Assembly (NCBI GenBank): GCA_934654625.1
Contig: CAKUGM010000001.1
Span: forward strand, 124,001-188,000
Reading direction: 5' to 3'
Source: an uncultured Collinsella sp.
Lineage (GTDB): Bacteria; Actinomycetota; Coriobacteriia; Coriobacteriales; Coriobacteriaceae
Length of the DNA stretch: 64,000 bases
Positions 25,201-32,820 of this stretch are shown one piece after another. The notes beneath the pieces are model-generated. The model saw only the letters and a list, made by a program, of their open reading frames with translations. It did not search any database and was not told the origin of the DNA. How positions within the stretch are numbered: position 1 is the first letter of the stretch; each line of letters begins with the position of its first letter. A program made the translations under genes and the position numbers.

Positions 25201-28200
25201 CGTGCTCGGATATCGGTTGCATCGAATAGCTTGCGACCTTATTGACCACCGCCTCGATTGCCTTTTTCTTCTTAAAAAGGCCCGCCGCTTGGGCCTGCTC
25301 CCACTCAGTTTCGAGAGTCGCGGCGTTCAATTGGAAAAATGCTGGCACCCAATTGGGGTTTGCGGCAGATACGCCTTCGAGTTCGTACTTTTTGCCCATG
25401 GTGTATACGATGTCATCAAGCAGGACGCTTGGGTTTGGCTGCGCTGCCCACAAGGCGGGGAGGTCGGGAGCGGAGAAGGAAGAGGAAATCTCCTGGATCA
25501 GCCTGACCCACTCTCCGTAGGTCGCGGGGACTGGGCGCTCCAGCGCCGAGGCCACGTCACTTGACTGTGCGCCGAGTAATGAGAGGGAGCTTTCAAGGGC
25601 ATCAAGCGCGGGCACAAGCTCGAAGCGCGCGGCGTGGGAGTATTCACTGCCCATGACACGTTTGAGCGGATGGGAGGAAGGGTCATCGATTTCGGAAGTC
25701 GCGGCAGCAAAGCGTTCGACTATGCGAACGTCATCTTCTAGAGATGTCTTTCCAGAAAGGGAGGAAAGATACTCGCGGGGAATGTTGATGTCGGGCAGTT
25801 CCTCATCTTTGATCTGCTCATATCGACAAATTTGCTCTCGAAGGGTGAGGCCAGCCTCGTTCTCCTCGTATAGAGCCTCTGCGTACTCGTCGAGCTCCGC
25901 TTTCAACCTGCGTACGGCGGCGAGCTGTGCGGCGTATTCTTTGGGGGAGGCGTTTGACCTCATTTCTGAGGCCTGTTGTAGTTGGTCGAGGACATGGGCC
26001 TTGTTGGCCTTGTTAGAGTGCAGCTCGATGCACACCTTGCCGATGCCGAGTTTGTCGAGGCGTCGCTCGACAACGTTGAGCGCAGCTGCTTTTTCGGACA
26101 CGAAGAGTACGCGTTTGTCGTGCATGAGTGCGTTTGCGATAAGGCCTGTGATGACCTGTGATTTTCCGGTGCCCGGAGGTCCATGCAGAACAAAGCTCTT
26201 GTCGGTTACGGCTTCCTTAATCGCAAACAGCTGAGAAGCATCGGCCTCGACTGCCAGCAAAGTATCTTCTTGTTCTACCTTTTCGGGCATGATCATGGGC
26301 TGGGCGTTCCACGTTAGATGGCCGTCGAGCAGGCTTGCTACAACAGGGCTGCGTCTAAGCTCGGCTTCATGCGAGTGGATATCGTCCCACATGACAAACT
26401 GGCTAAACGAGAAAATGCCCAGGCATGCCACCTCGAGCACTTCCCATTGCGTTTGCCCGATGATTTTGTGTTTGAAGGTGTTGAAGATCTTGCGGGTATC
26501 AATACCGTGTTGGTCGAGCGGCAAGGGGTCGAGTCCGCCGATGTCGATGCCAAAGTCGCGCCTGAGCATTTCGAGCAGGCTGACATTGATCTGCGGGTCC
26601 TCATCGCGGACGACGAGCGCATACCCCTTCTTGGCCGATTTCCTGATGATTTCGACGGGGATCATCACCAGAGGCGCGTAATGGGGGCCCGAATCGTTGG
26701 GCCTAAGCCAGCGAAGTGCTCCAAACGACATATAGAGCGTATTTGATCCGGTTTCTTCCAAGGAGAGCGTAGACGCACGGTAGAGGCTGGTGACGTTCTT
26801 GGTCAGCTCTCCTTCGGTAAGGAACGTGCGAAGGCGCTTTGACTTGAACTCTCCGTTTAGGAATTCGGCTTGCTCGCCAATGAAGGCTACAAGTTCGAAC
26901 GCCGGCTCGACCTTGCCCCATTCGCGCGGTTTTGGATTGATGGCGAGTGAGGTGCCGTCGGCTAGGGCGTCTTCTAACTCGTCGAGGGAAGGCGCGGCGA
27001 GCGGCATCAGGCGCGAGCCGATGCGCATGTTCAAAAGATTGTTTCTAAGGGTAAGGTCAAGCAGGCTTCTCTCCCAAAGGTCGCGCTTCGTGAGCTTTCC
27101 TTCGCTTGTTTCGTCGATGAAGGCGGTGGAGACGGTGCGCGTTGATGGGGCCGCCATGTTGAGCTTGGCGTTTGCCTTGGGTGCCTGGATTTCCCATCCG
27201 TTGTTGCCCATGACGCGGGCGGGGATAGGGGTGATTCCCGCCCGACGGGCGCGGACGATGTCCACGCAGCCGATATAGTCGCCCTCCGAAAGTAAGTTCT
27301 CGCGGCCTCTCTTGCAGGCGTCGTCGAAGCTCATGGACTTATCGTTGCAAAGGCAGGTGCACTCGGCGACAAGCATTTGGTTCATACCGGCGGAGAGTCT
27401 GTTGACCAGCTGCGATGGGTCGTCCTCGACGATTTCGGGGAAGGTTTTTTCTTCAAGCCAGGTGCCGGCAAAAGCATGGCCCTCGACAATTACGACAAAC
27501 GGGTTCAAGCCGATGGCTTCAAGACATGATGCGTACAGTGCGGCCAGGTCAATGCAAGTGCCGAGATGCCCGGTGAGCACGTCTCCGGCGGAGCGGATGC
27601 GCTGGCCGAATCCCCTGAACGTTGCGGGCGGCTCGGTATAGACGATGCCTTGCTCGCGAATAGCTTGGAATACGGCTCCCGCCATCTTGCGGACTCGTTC
27701 GGAATCTTGGAATTGATAGCCCTCGAGCGAGGGGGTTCCGGTCCATTCTCCCAAAATCTCGGATGCGCGCAGAGCAACGGAGGTTATCGCGGGGTGATTG
27801 GGGGTCACAAAGTATGCGATGGATTCGGGGACAAACGAGACCCACTGATCAAAGGGCAGCACGTCCATATCGAAAGACGTCGCCTCGGTTGTCTCTTCTG
27901 GACCAGTGGCAATGATGCAGCGACAGAGGCCTTGTTTCGGAGCTTGGCCGGCAATGGTTATGTCGAGGCGGACGGTTTCCTCGTAGGCCTCCGTTGCCTG
28001 GATAAGGTTTTTATCGGCGAGTCGCACTTCGGGTTCGGAGGATATCTCATCACCGGCGAGAATTTCGTCGATTGCAATCGAGATGGGCTCAACCGTGCCG
28101 GAGTCAGACGAGAAGGCTAGGCGAATGTCTTTGAGGGAGTGATCGGAATTGTTTTTGATATGAACGCCTAAGATCGGCGGGTTTCCCATTTTGTCGAGGA

Positions 28201-28255
28201 CATAGCAGACAAAGGGCCTTGCAACGACGACGACATCGAGTTCCGGATTAGACAT
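22229..28255 (-). CDS. Giant DUF4011-helicase-nuclease (Hhe-like anti-phage protein)
   Basis: 2008 residues from the ATG at 28255, six bases after AGGTGA. Residues ~195-345 resemble a transglutaminase-like fold ('GHLGTCIDLAALYASCL', 'EGHAFAGTW'). DUF4011 begins near 395 ('RSLLDLTLRNNLLNMR'). A superfamily-1 helicase has Walker A 'HGPPGTGKSQ' (~693) and Walker B 'VVFDEASQLQ' (~1313). A PD-(D/E)XK (MTES_1575/Vsr-like) nuclease lies at ~1590-1700 ('KVDLAIPG', 'GILLDGASYG', 'TLGWRIFHVWSIDWW'). A DUF3320-like segment is near 1840-1900. DUF4011-helicase-Vsr is the architecture of the anti-phage gene hhe. The usual acidic residue in 'GIECDG' is Leu here. Confidence 0.9.
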   Translation of the reverse strand: MSNPELDVVVVARPFVCYVLDKMGNPPILGVHIKNNSDHSLKDIRLAFSSDSGTVEPISIAIDEILAGDEISSEPEVRLADKNLIQATEAYEETVRLDITIAGQAPKQGLCRCIIATGPEETTEATSFDMDVLPFDQWVSFVPESIAYFVTPNHPAITSVALRASEILGEWTGTPSLEGYQFQDSERVRKMAGAVFQAIREQGIVYTEPPATFRGFGQRIRSAGDVLTGHLGTCIDLAALYASCLEAIGLNPFVVIVEGHAFAGTWLEEKTFPEIVEDDPSQLVNRLSAGMNQMLVAECTCLCNDKSMSFDDACKRGRENLLSEGDYIGCVDIVRARRAGITPIPARVMGNNGWEIQAPKANAKLNMAAPSTRTVSTAFIDETSEGKLTKRDLWERSLLDLTLRNNLLNMRIGSRLMPLAAPSLDELEDALADGTSLAINPKPREWGKVEPAFELVAFIGEQAEFLNGEFKSKRLRTFLTEGELTKNVTSLYRASTLSLEETGSNTLYMSFGALRWLRPNDSGPHYAPLVMIPVEIIRKSAKKGYALVVRDEDPQINVSLLEMLRRDFGIDIGGLDPLPLDQHGIDTRKIFNTFKHKIIGQTQWEVLEVACLGIFSFSQFVMWDDIHSHEAELRRSPVVASLLDGHLTWNAQPMIMPEKVEQEDTLLAVEADASQLFAIKEAVTDKSFVLHGPPGTGKSQVITGLIANALMHDKRVLFVSEKAAALNVVERRLDKLGIGKVCIELHSNKANKAHVLDQLQQASEMRSNASPKEYAAQLAAVRRLKAELDEYAEALYEENEAGLTLREQICRYEQIKDEELPDINIPREYLSSLSGKTSLEDDVRIVERFAAATSEIDDPSSHPLKRVMGSEYSHAARFELVPALDALESSLSLLGAQSSDVASALERPVPATYGEWVRLIQEISSSFSAPDLPALWAAQPNPSVLLDDIVYTMGKKYELEGVSAANPNWVPAFFQLNAATLETEWEQAQAAGLFKKKKAIEAVVNKVASYSMQPISEHDIPRAVATLREYESKRNAFKSRLEHIAPFISDFSSFDGYDWNAVSKAIAKTRESITSGVLSSPIRKALYIKLASDPILAARCKDLLAAWENALAARTRVEAITGVLHVSPSEHWIATLSETATSLRDNQAKLQEWMRWRAAAQAVEQRGLASVVECIMAGSTAETLPRAFEKSLYRTMCSVSLSKHKGVASFSGVVFEEEVSQFAEASNKLLELSRKELQLHLASKVPNLTLAAQNGSEAAILNRAIRSKGRGVSIRSLFSSIPTLIKGLAPCMLMSPLSVAQYLDFTNEPFDLVVFDEASQLQTCKAVGALARAKNAIVVGDPNQMPPTAFFSSQMNDDELSDIADMESILDDCLAIGMPETYLQWHYRSQHESLISFSNAQFYQSKMCTFPSVDDSASRVQLVHVAGYYEGGGQNSFEGKAIVEEIKRRYKESNGSAQSLGVITFNVKQQSLIEDLLDKEYMADPALESWALSSSEPLFVKNLENVQGDERDTILFSITYAPDENGKMAMRFGPVNSEGGWRRLNVAVTRARREMVLFSTLEPEQIDLARTSSKGVRALKSFLEFARRGRFIGASALGPNEEDSIAAQVCKRLGEKGYEVKRNIGSSAYKVDLAIPGATPEDGYLAGILLDGASYGRARSTRDREVSRDAILKTLGWRIFHVWSIDWWANSDKVMVNLFAFLEKAREEAALTPSKRATVGTPAAAPSNSSASVNSSKPTTSVGADAQRTVKPVGESAAVHQEKQATPATEDAPKPAPCSASDILPATVLERKVAAANKQEPGTFKAAEVDASPIDDAGKPRIEVIPYPYTQLPAGPILSYDEYATDHEDLIIEKFQALIEAEAPIEKTRLCNRVRESFGLSRSSPNVQARNNEIIKKVKHREVKRGDEVFIWQKGADPKSFRQIRLPDPDKMPESNEICDEEIICLFALVLEESGPMPRESLIRAAVMRYGYKRVTARMKDIFTSAITKAKRRKMIAENSGMMVLPDE

Positions 28256-28602
28256 AGCTTTCACCTAATAAGAACGAGGTCGGATTTACTTGTGAGAAGA
28301 ATTCGGGCATTTACTGCAAAGGCGCGTGCGCATGATGCCTGATGTGCCTATTTGAGGAGGAAATGACGAATTGCAACACATATAGGTGATTATATGCCGC
28401 TTTGCTTTGTGCCGAGTGCGGGGCGGCTTGGCATGCACTTTGGCCGTGATGCTCTACCGCTCGCGTTCCGTGCGGTTAGATTCGTCCCTGCCGATATCTA
28501 CTTAGTATCCGGCTTTCCATGATGCTTCCTGGAAAAGAAGCATGTCCGTACGGCGCGCGAGAATGAAACCACTAATAGGTTCCCTTCGAAAGGAGCGCCG
28601 AG
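28256..28602. promoter_or_regulatory. Divergent region with an eight-codon mini-ORF
   Basis: About 350 bases between the helicase gene and a small membrane protein gene. GAGGAGG (28354-28360) stands before a plus-strand ATG that encodes only MTNCNTYR before TGA (28363-28389). A dyad ATGCTTC-N8-GAAGCAT lies near 28520-28541. No longer gene is seen. Confidence 0.4.
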
Positions 28603-28833
28603 ATGCCGTTTGCAGACATCATTTACGAATATTTATGTCTCCTATTTAGTCTTACGATCATCAACCTGATCTGGTGCTTTGGCGGTCGACTGTATCGGAA
28701 AAGGAAGTTCTCCCATATGGAGCTTGAGCCTCTGCGATCTGAGGTCATTCGGGCGCTGCTGACCTCCGTGCTGGCGCCGGCCATCGTCATGATGATTCGC
28801 GCCTTGACTTCCTGGATCGCAGCACTTCTTTAG
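28603..28833 (+). CDS. Small two-helix membrane protein
   Basis: 76 residues, with AAAGGAG nine bases before the ATG. Hydrophobic helices at about residues 10-28 and 50-74 flank a basic loop ('GRLYRKRKFSH'). No family is recognised. It overlaps the 3' end of convergent trmO by four bases. Confidence 0.65.
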   Translation: MPFADIIYEYLCLLFSLTIINLIWCFGGRLYRKRKFSHMELEPLRSEVIRALLTSVLAPAIVMMIRALTSWIAALL

Positions 28834-29564
28834 ACCGATGCTCGTACTTCAATCACCGCAAGACGCGCCCCATCCACGGCGAACGCCACATCGTGTCCTG
28901 CGTAGGCCAGGTGATAGATGCGTTCCGGCTCGTGTTTGCTGCCGGCGCGACGCGGGTCTTGGCGTAGGACTTCAATGAGTCCCGGGAGCTTTTCGGGCTC
29001 GATGCGCCGTTGCAGCTCTTCGGGAAACTCAACTTCCAACTCCTGCCACGGAGCGTTCTCGATCCAGCCGCCGGTGGCATCTTTATGGCAATCGGCAAAG
29101 GGGATATAAGGCTTGATGTCGAGAATCGGTGTGCCATCGCGCAGGTCTGCACCAAGCACGTGGATGATGGGCCCCTGCTCGGTATGCTCGATGCTTTCGA
29201 TCTTTACGCAGGTAAGGCCTATCGGGTTGGGCCTAAAGGGGCTGCGTGTGGCAAAGACGCCCACACGCTCGGTGCCACCAAGACGTGGTGGGCGTACCGT
29301 TGGCGACCAGTTGTCGTTGGTGCCCGCCTTGTTTGCCGTCGCGCTATCGGCAGCGATATCTGCGGCGGTGCCACCGGGCGTGCCGTTTTCAAATTGCCAG
29401 ATGAGCCACAGATGGCTAAAGCTGTCGAGCCCCGCAACGGCTGCATCCAGCGCAAACTCAGGCTCAAAAACAATTGAACCCTGCAGGTGCGGTGCCAAGA
29501 AGCTGTTGCGAGGAATGCCGAATTTCTGCGGCAGGTCGGTATGGATGTGCGCGATAGGTTTCAT
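28830..29564 (-). CDS. trmO: tRNA N6-t6A37 methyltransferase TrmO
   Basis: 244 residues from the ATG at 29564. The TsaA/YaeB family pattern is clear: 'GIPRNSFLAPHLQGSIVFEP', 'LDSFSHLWLIWQF', 'GVFATRSPFRPNPIGLTCVK' and 'DGTPILDIKPYIPFAD'. TrmO transfers a methyl group from S-adenosylmethionine to t6A at position 37 of certain tRNAs. No Shine-Dalgarno sequence precedes the ATG. Instead TACAAT ends seven bases upstream, so the mRNA may be leaderless. An in-frame ATG at 29588 is an alternative. Confidence 0.88.
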   Translation of the reverse strand: MKPIAHIHTDLPQKFGIPRNSFLAPHLQGSIVFEPEFALDAAVAGLDSFSHLWLIWQFENGTPGGTAADIAADSATANKAGTNDNWSPTVRPPRLGGTERVGVFATRSPFRPNPIGLTCVKIESIEHTEQGPIIHVLGADLRDGTPILDIKPYIPFADCHKDATGGWIENAPWQELEVEFPEELQRRIEPEKLPGLIEVLRQDPRRAGSKHEPERIYHLAYAGHDVAFAVDGARLAVIEVRASV

Positions 29565-29678
29565 GGAATCGATTGTACCGTGCGGCATGCGGCAGCGAGC
29601 GGACTATTCGTCGCAAAAGAACCCGGGCGTGCGGTGGGCACGTCCGGGTTTGGGCGGTAGCTTTTACCTCGGGGCATC

Positions 29679-30644
29679 CTATTTCTTAAAACGATGCACC
29701 AGGTAGTTGGTAGGCGCAGAGACGTCGATGCCCAGCAGCGCGTGGCCCATCCAAAGGAATGCCGCCAGCACCAAAAGCGGAATCACGCACGAGGTGACGA
29801 TCATCACGATGGCGCCTTCAATCAGGTTCGTTGCCTGTGTGATCACGCTGTCGGTCAGGCTCTGGATGCCGCTCGAAAGGGCTTCGCCAAGCTGCTCCGC
29901 ACCATCGACAAGCTGGTCCAGGAAGCTCTTGTCCTCCTGTTTCTTGTCCTCTTTACCCTTGCTCTCTTTGCTGGCCTTTTCTTCTGCCTTGGCTTTCGCC
30001 TTCGCTTCTTCCTGCGCGATGCTCACTTGGTAGGTTTCGTCAACGCGTTGCGTGACCCATACGCTTGCCGGCACCACCGTTACAGCGATAACTGCCACGA
30101 TGAGTACACGCACGCCAAGGATACGCAGCACGCGGCTGGTACTTAGGCGCCCGTGGATGCCGAGCGAGATGGCAAAGAGCGCGCAGACAACGGGTATGAG
30201 CACGCCAAACGAGAGAAAACTCAAAATCGTGAGCAAGTACTTTTCGAGATAAAGCACGGCGAGCACGATGCCCAGGTTGCCGGCAAGCTGGGAGAGTTGC
30301 TCGGCAACGGGGGTGCCCGTGTCGTCGGGAATGGCGGTGATAGCTGCCGAAAGCGCAAGAGACGAGGTGGTGAGTGCCAACACGTTGGTCTTCTTGGCGT
30401 CGATCACTTCGATGGTGCCGCTCCAGTTCTCGACCTGCTCAAAGCGCGGACGCAAAGCAAATTCCGAGACGAGGGCCACAACAATCAAAAGGACGATGAA
30501 TCCGACCTGCAGCGGACGGCGCTCGCAAATCCAATCGGACAGGCTTAGCTGCATTTCCGACTGCGGAATCGCCTCGGCGGTAGGGACGGCGGGCTCGATG
30601 CCCCCTCGGTCATCTTTTCGCGGCATGATTTGGTTTCGCTGCAT
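29679..30644 (-). CDS. Membrane protein with charged coiled-coil segment
   Basis: 321 residues from the ATG at 30644, six bases after AGGAGG. Four to five hydrophobic helices are visible: one near residue 45, two to three across 100-185 and one near 290. Between them residues ~200-235 are a run of Lys, Glu and Ala ('EEAKAKAKAEEKASKESKG') expected to form a charged coiled coil. No family is recognised. It is divergent from the sulfoxide reductase gene. Function unknown. Confidence 0.7.
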   Translation of the reverse strand: MQRNQIMPRKDDRGGIEPAVPTAEAIPQSEMQLSLSDWICERRPLQVGFIVLLIVVALVSEFALRPRFEQVENWSGTIEVIDAKKTNVLALTTSSLALSAAITAIPDDTGTPVAEQLSQLAGNLGIVLAVLYLEKYLLTILSFLSFGVLIPVVCALFAISLGIHGRLSTSRVLRILGVRVLIVAVIAVTVVPASVWVTQRVDETYQVSIAQEEAKAKAKAEEKASKESKGKEDKKQEDKSFLDQLVDGAEQLGEALSSGIQSLTDSVITQATNLIEGAIVMIVTSCVIPLLVLAAFLWMGHALLGIDVSAPTNYLVHRFKK

Positions 30645-30821
30645 GATGCACCTCCTGCAGATGTGTTCGTTGGTTGACCAAATGATACCCCGCGGCAGGG
30701 AGAACAGATCCGGGCGCAATGCTTTCTGCAGTGCCAAGCGAGGGCCGGCGTGCATGCGGTCGCGATGGGCAGCTACAATGGCAAGACGAAAGACGCCGAT
30801 GCTCCGCTCCGGGAGGTACCC

Positions 30822-31307
30822 ATGAACACAGCCGTTGACTACGAGCTGCTCGCGCAGCAGATTGAGGCTTTGGCCCAGGCCGACAATCACTGGCTACCTG
30901 TCCTGTCCAATGCCTCGGCGCTCCTTTTCGAAGCGATGGAGCACATCAACTGGGCGGGATTTTATGTGGTAGACGAATCCACACGAGGTCAAGAGGCGCC
31001 GGAGTTGCGCCTGGGCCCATTCCAGGGCAAGGTTGCCTGCGTGCGCATTCCGTTAGGGCGCGGCGTCTGCGGAACCGCGGCGGCAGAGAACAAGACGCAG
31101 CTCGTTCCCGACGTGCATGCGTTTCCCGAGCACATCGCCTGCGATGCCGCCTCCCGATCCGAGGTTGTCGTGCCACTGCATTGCGGGGGGCATCTTGCAG
31201 GAGTCTTGGATATCGACAGCCCATTAAGCGGGCGTTTCTCTGCATGTGATGCGCAGGGTCTCGAGCTTTTCGTTCATGCCATTGAGCGCTGTATCAGCTG
31301 GAAATAA
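30822..31307 (+). CDS. msrC: Free methionine-(R)-sulfoxide reductase (GAF domain)
   Basis: 161 residues from the ATG at 30822, after GGGAGG. It is a single GAF domain of the fRMsr type. 'WAGFYVVDE', 'LGPFQGKVACVRIPLGRGVCGTAA' and 'HIACDAASRSEVVVPL' carry the three conserved cysteines of the active site. 'GVLDIDSP' closes the fold. It reduces free L-methionine-R-sulfoxide with electrons from thioredoxin. Confidence 0.92.
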   Translation: MNTAVDYELLAQQIEALAQADNHWLPVLSNASALLFEAMEHINWAGFYVVDESTRGQEAPELRLGPFQGKVACVRIPLGRGVCGTAAAENKTQLVPDVHAFPEHIACDAASRSEVVVPLHCGGHLAGVLDIDSPLSGRFSACDAQGLELFVHAIERCISWK

Positions 31308-31365
31308 GGCTTAGTTGTCTAAGTAATTTATTTTGCAAGCGACAACATAAAGCTACCTTTTCGGT

Positions 31366-31455
31366 GTGATCATCGCGTTGACGGTGTTGATCGCCTGGTT
31401 CATTGCGTGTCGCGTGCGCAACTCCTCTAGGCACAACAAACATTGGCGTATGTGA
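31366..31455 (+). CDS. Possible 29-residue membrane peptide
   Basis: A GTG-initiated frame encodes a hydrophobic segment 'IIALTVLIAWFIAC' and a basic tail ending in 'NKHWRM'. A hairpin with T tract follows at 31483. There is no strong ribosome site, so this is only a candidate small membrane protein. Confidence 0.3.
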   Translation: MIIALTVLIAWFIACRVRNSSRHNKHWRM

Positions 31456-31482
31456 TACGGAGCCGCGTGCATCCAGCGGAAT

Positions 31483-31513
31483 TGAGGACGGCTTTCGGGT
31501 CGTCCTTTTTGTT
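31483..31513 (+). terminator. Terminator before the SDR gene
   Basis: GAGGACG pairs with CGTCCT across a ten-base loop and runs into TTTTTGTTTT. The rest of the 31308-31691 gap (beyond the possible peptide) shows nothing else clear. Confidence 0.6.
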
Positions 31514-31691
31514 TTGTGGACCGCAGATGACGTCTGCTTTCAATCGCGCTTTTCTGTTCGCCGCCCACCGTTTGACGTGTTTCCGCATGCCGACGGGTTT
31601 TCCTTGTGGACCGTTCTATACGATACGCTGCCCTGTGCTAGCTGCGGCGTCTGGATAGGCCCCGGGTGCCGCCACGAAGAGAGGAGCCGTT

Positions 31692-32450
31692 ATGGGCCGT
31701 TTGGATAACAAGGTTGCTGTCGTTACCGGTGCGAACTCCGGCGTTGGTGCCGCTATCGCCAAGCTGTTTGCTGCCGAGGGCGCAAAGGTCGTCATGACCG
31801 CACGTCGCGAGGCTGCACTCGAAGAGGTCTCTGCCGAGATTCAGGCTGCCGGTGGCGAGACACTCGTTGTTCCCACCGACATCTCCAAGCCCGAGGATCC
31901 CGAGCGCATGATGGCTGCTGCGGAAGAGAAGTTTGGACAGATTGATATCCTCGTCAACAACGCAGGCATTCTTGAGAGCGGCCTTAAGCCGGTCGACCGT
32001 TTTACGGACGAGGACCTCGATCGCATTATCGAGACCAACCAGAAGGGCACCATGCGTTGCATGCGCGCGGCAACCAAGCGCATGAAGGCGGGCGCGAGCA
32101 TTGTGAACATCGCATCTGTCGCCGGCGAGAAGGGCTGCGGCGGTGCGGTGTACGTTTCCACCAAGGCGGCGGTAATCGGCGTGACCAAGCATACGGCGCT
32201 GCGCTTCCAAGCGACGGGCATTCGCTGCAACGCCATTTGCCCGGGCACCATTGTGACCCCTATGGTCGCTGGCACCACTGCTGCCGATATGGACGCCGAT
32301 ATGATGGGTGCCATGGCTGCTCACTCCAACCTGCAGACTCAGCCCTGCATGCCTGAGGACGTGGCGAATATCGCGCTGTTTTTGGCCAGCGACGAGTCTC
32401 GTGCCCTCACCGGCCAAATTCTCGTAAGCGACTTTGGCGCAATGCTCTAA
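31692..32450 (+). CDS. Short-chain dehydrogenase/reductase
   Basis: 252 residues, GAGAGGAG before the ATG. It is a classical SDR with nucleotide-binding 'VTGANSGVGAAIA', 'ILVNNAG', catalytic Ser in 'IVNIASVAG', Tyr and Lys in 'YVSTKAA', and 'CNAICPGTIVTPM'. Arg residues after beta2 ('TARREA') favour NADP(H). The substrate is not shown by the sequence. Bile-acid hydroxysteroid dehydrogenases of gut actinobacteria belong to this superfamily, but nothing here proves that role. Confidence 0.88.
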   Translation: MGRLDNKVAVVTGANSGVGAAIAKLFAAEGAKVVMTARREAALEEVSAEIQAAGGETLVVPTDISKPEDPERMMAAAEEKFGQIDILVNNAGILESGLKPVDRFTDEDLDRIIETNQKGTMRCMRAATKRMKAGASIVNIASVAGEKGCGGAVYVSTKAAVIGVTKHTALRFQATGIRCNAICPGTIVTPMVAGTTAADMDADMMGAMAAHSNLQTQPCMPEDVANIALFLASDESRALTGQILVSDFGAML

Positions 32451-32549
32451 CGTGCAACTCCCCCTACGAATTTGCGAGCAGTTCTGGCACATTGCTGATA
32501 GAAATTGCTAGATTGTTGCTCAACTTTTCCGGGAGTACCAATAGATGAC

Positions 32550-32588
32550 AAACCGCTTGTGTGCATGGTGGCATACGAGCGGTTTTTC
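32550..32588 (+). terminator. Terminator of the SDR gene
   Basis: AAACCGCT pairs with AGCGGTTT around an internal smaller stem (TGC..GCA) and is followed by TTTTT, about 100 bases after the stop. Confidence 0.7.
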
Positions 32589-32626
32589 GTTAATCGAGGG
32601 GGATGCTATCTGTGCCTAAACCACAG

Positions 32627-32666
32627 TTGTATTCAAATTCAGTGACCAATTTTTATCGGGGGGGGG
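32627..32666 (+). promoter_or_regulatory. Possible adhesin promoter with G9 tract
   Basis: TTGTAT (32627-32632), 18 bases, and TTTTAT (32651-32656) form a plausible promoter. A run of exactly nine G (32658-32666) covers the expected transcription start. The gene begins at 32821, leaving a leader of about 155 bases. The promoter call is weak; the G tract is certain. Confidence 0.4.
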
Positions 32667-32820
32667 TTCTCGCAAAATATCCCCTGGTAGAGACCGTGAC
32701 ATATGCCACCCCACTTAAAATGATTCCTAAAACCTCCTACTATCGCCATGAATATTGCTGGCTGTTCGCTGAGTCCCTGTTTGGAGCGGACGGCTGGGAA
32801 ACGCCGATGGGGAGGACAAA

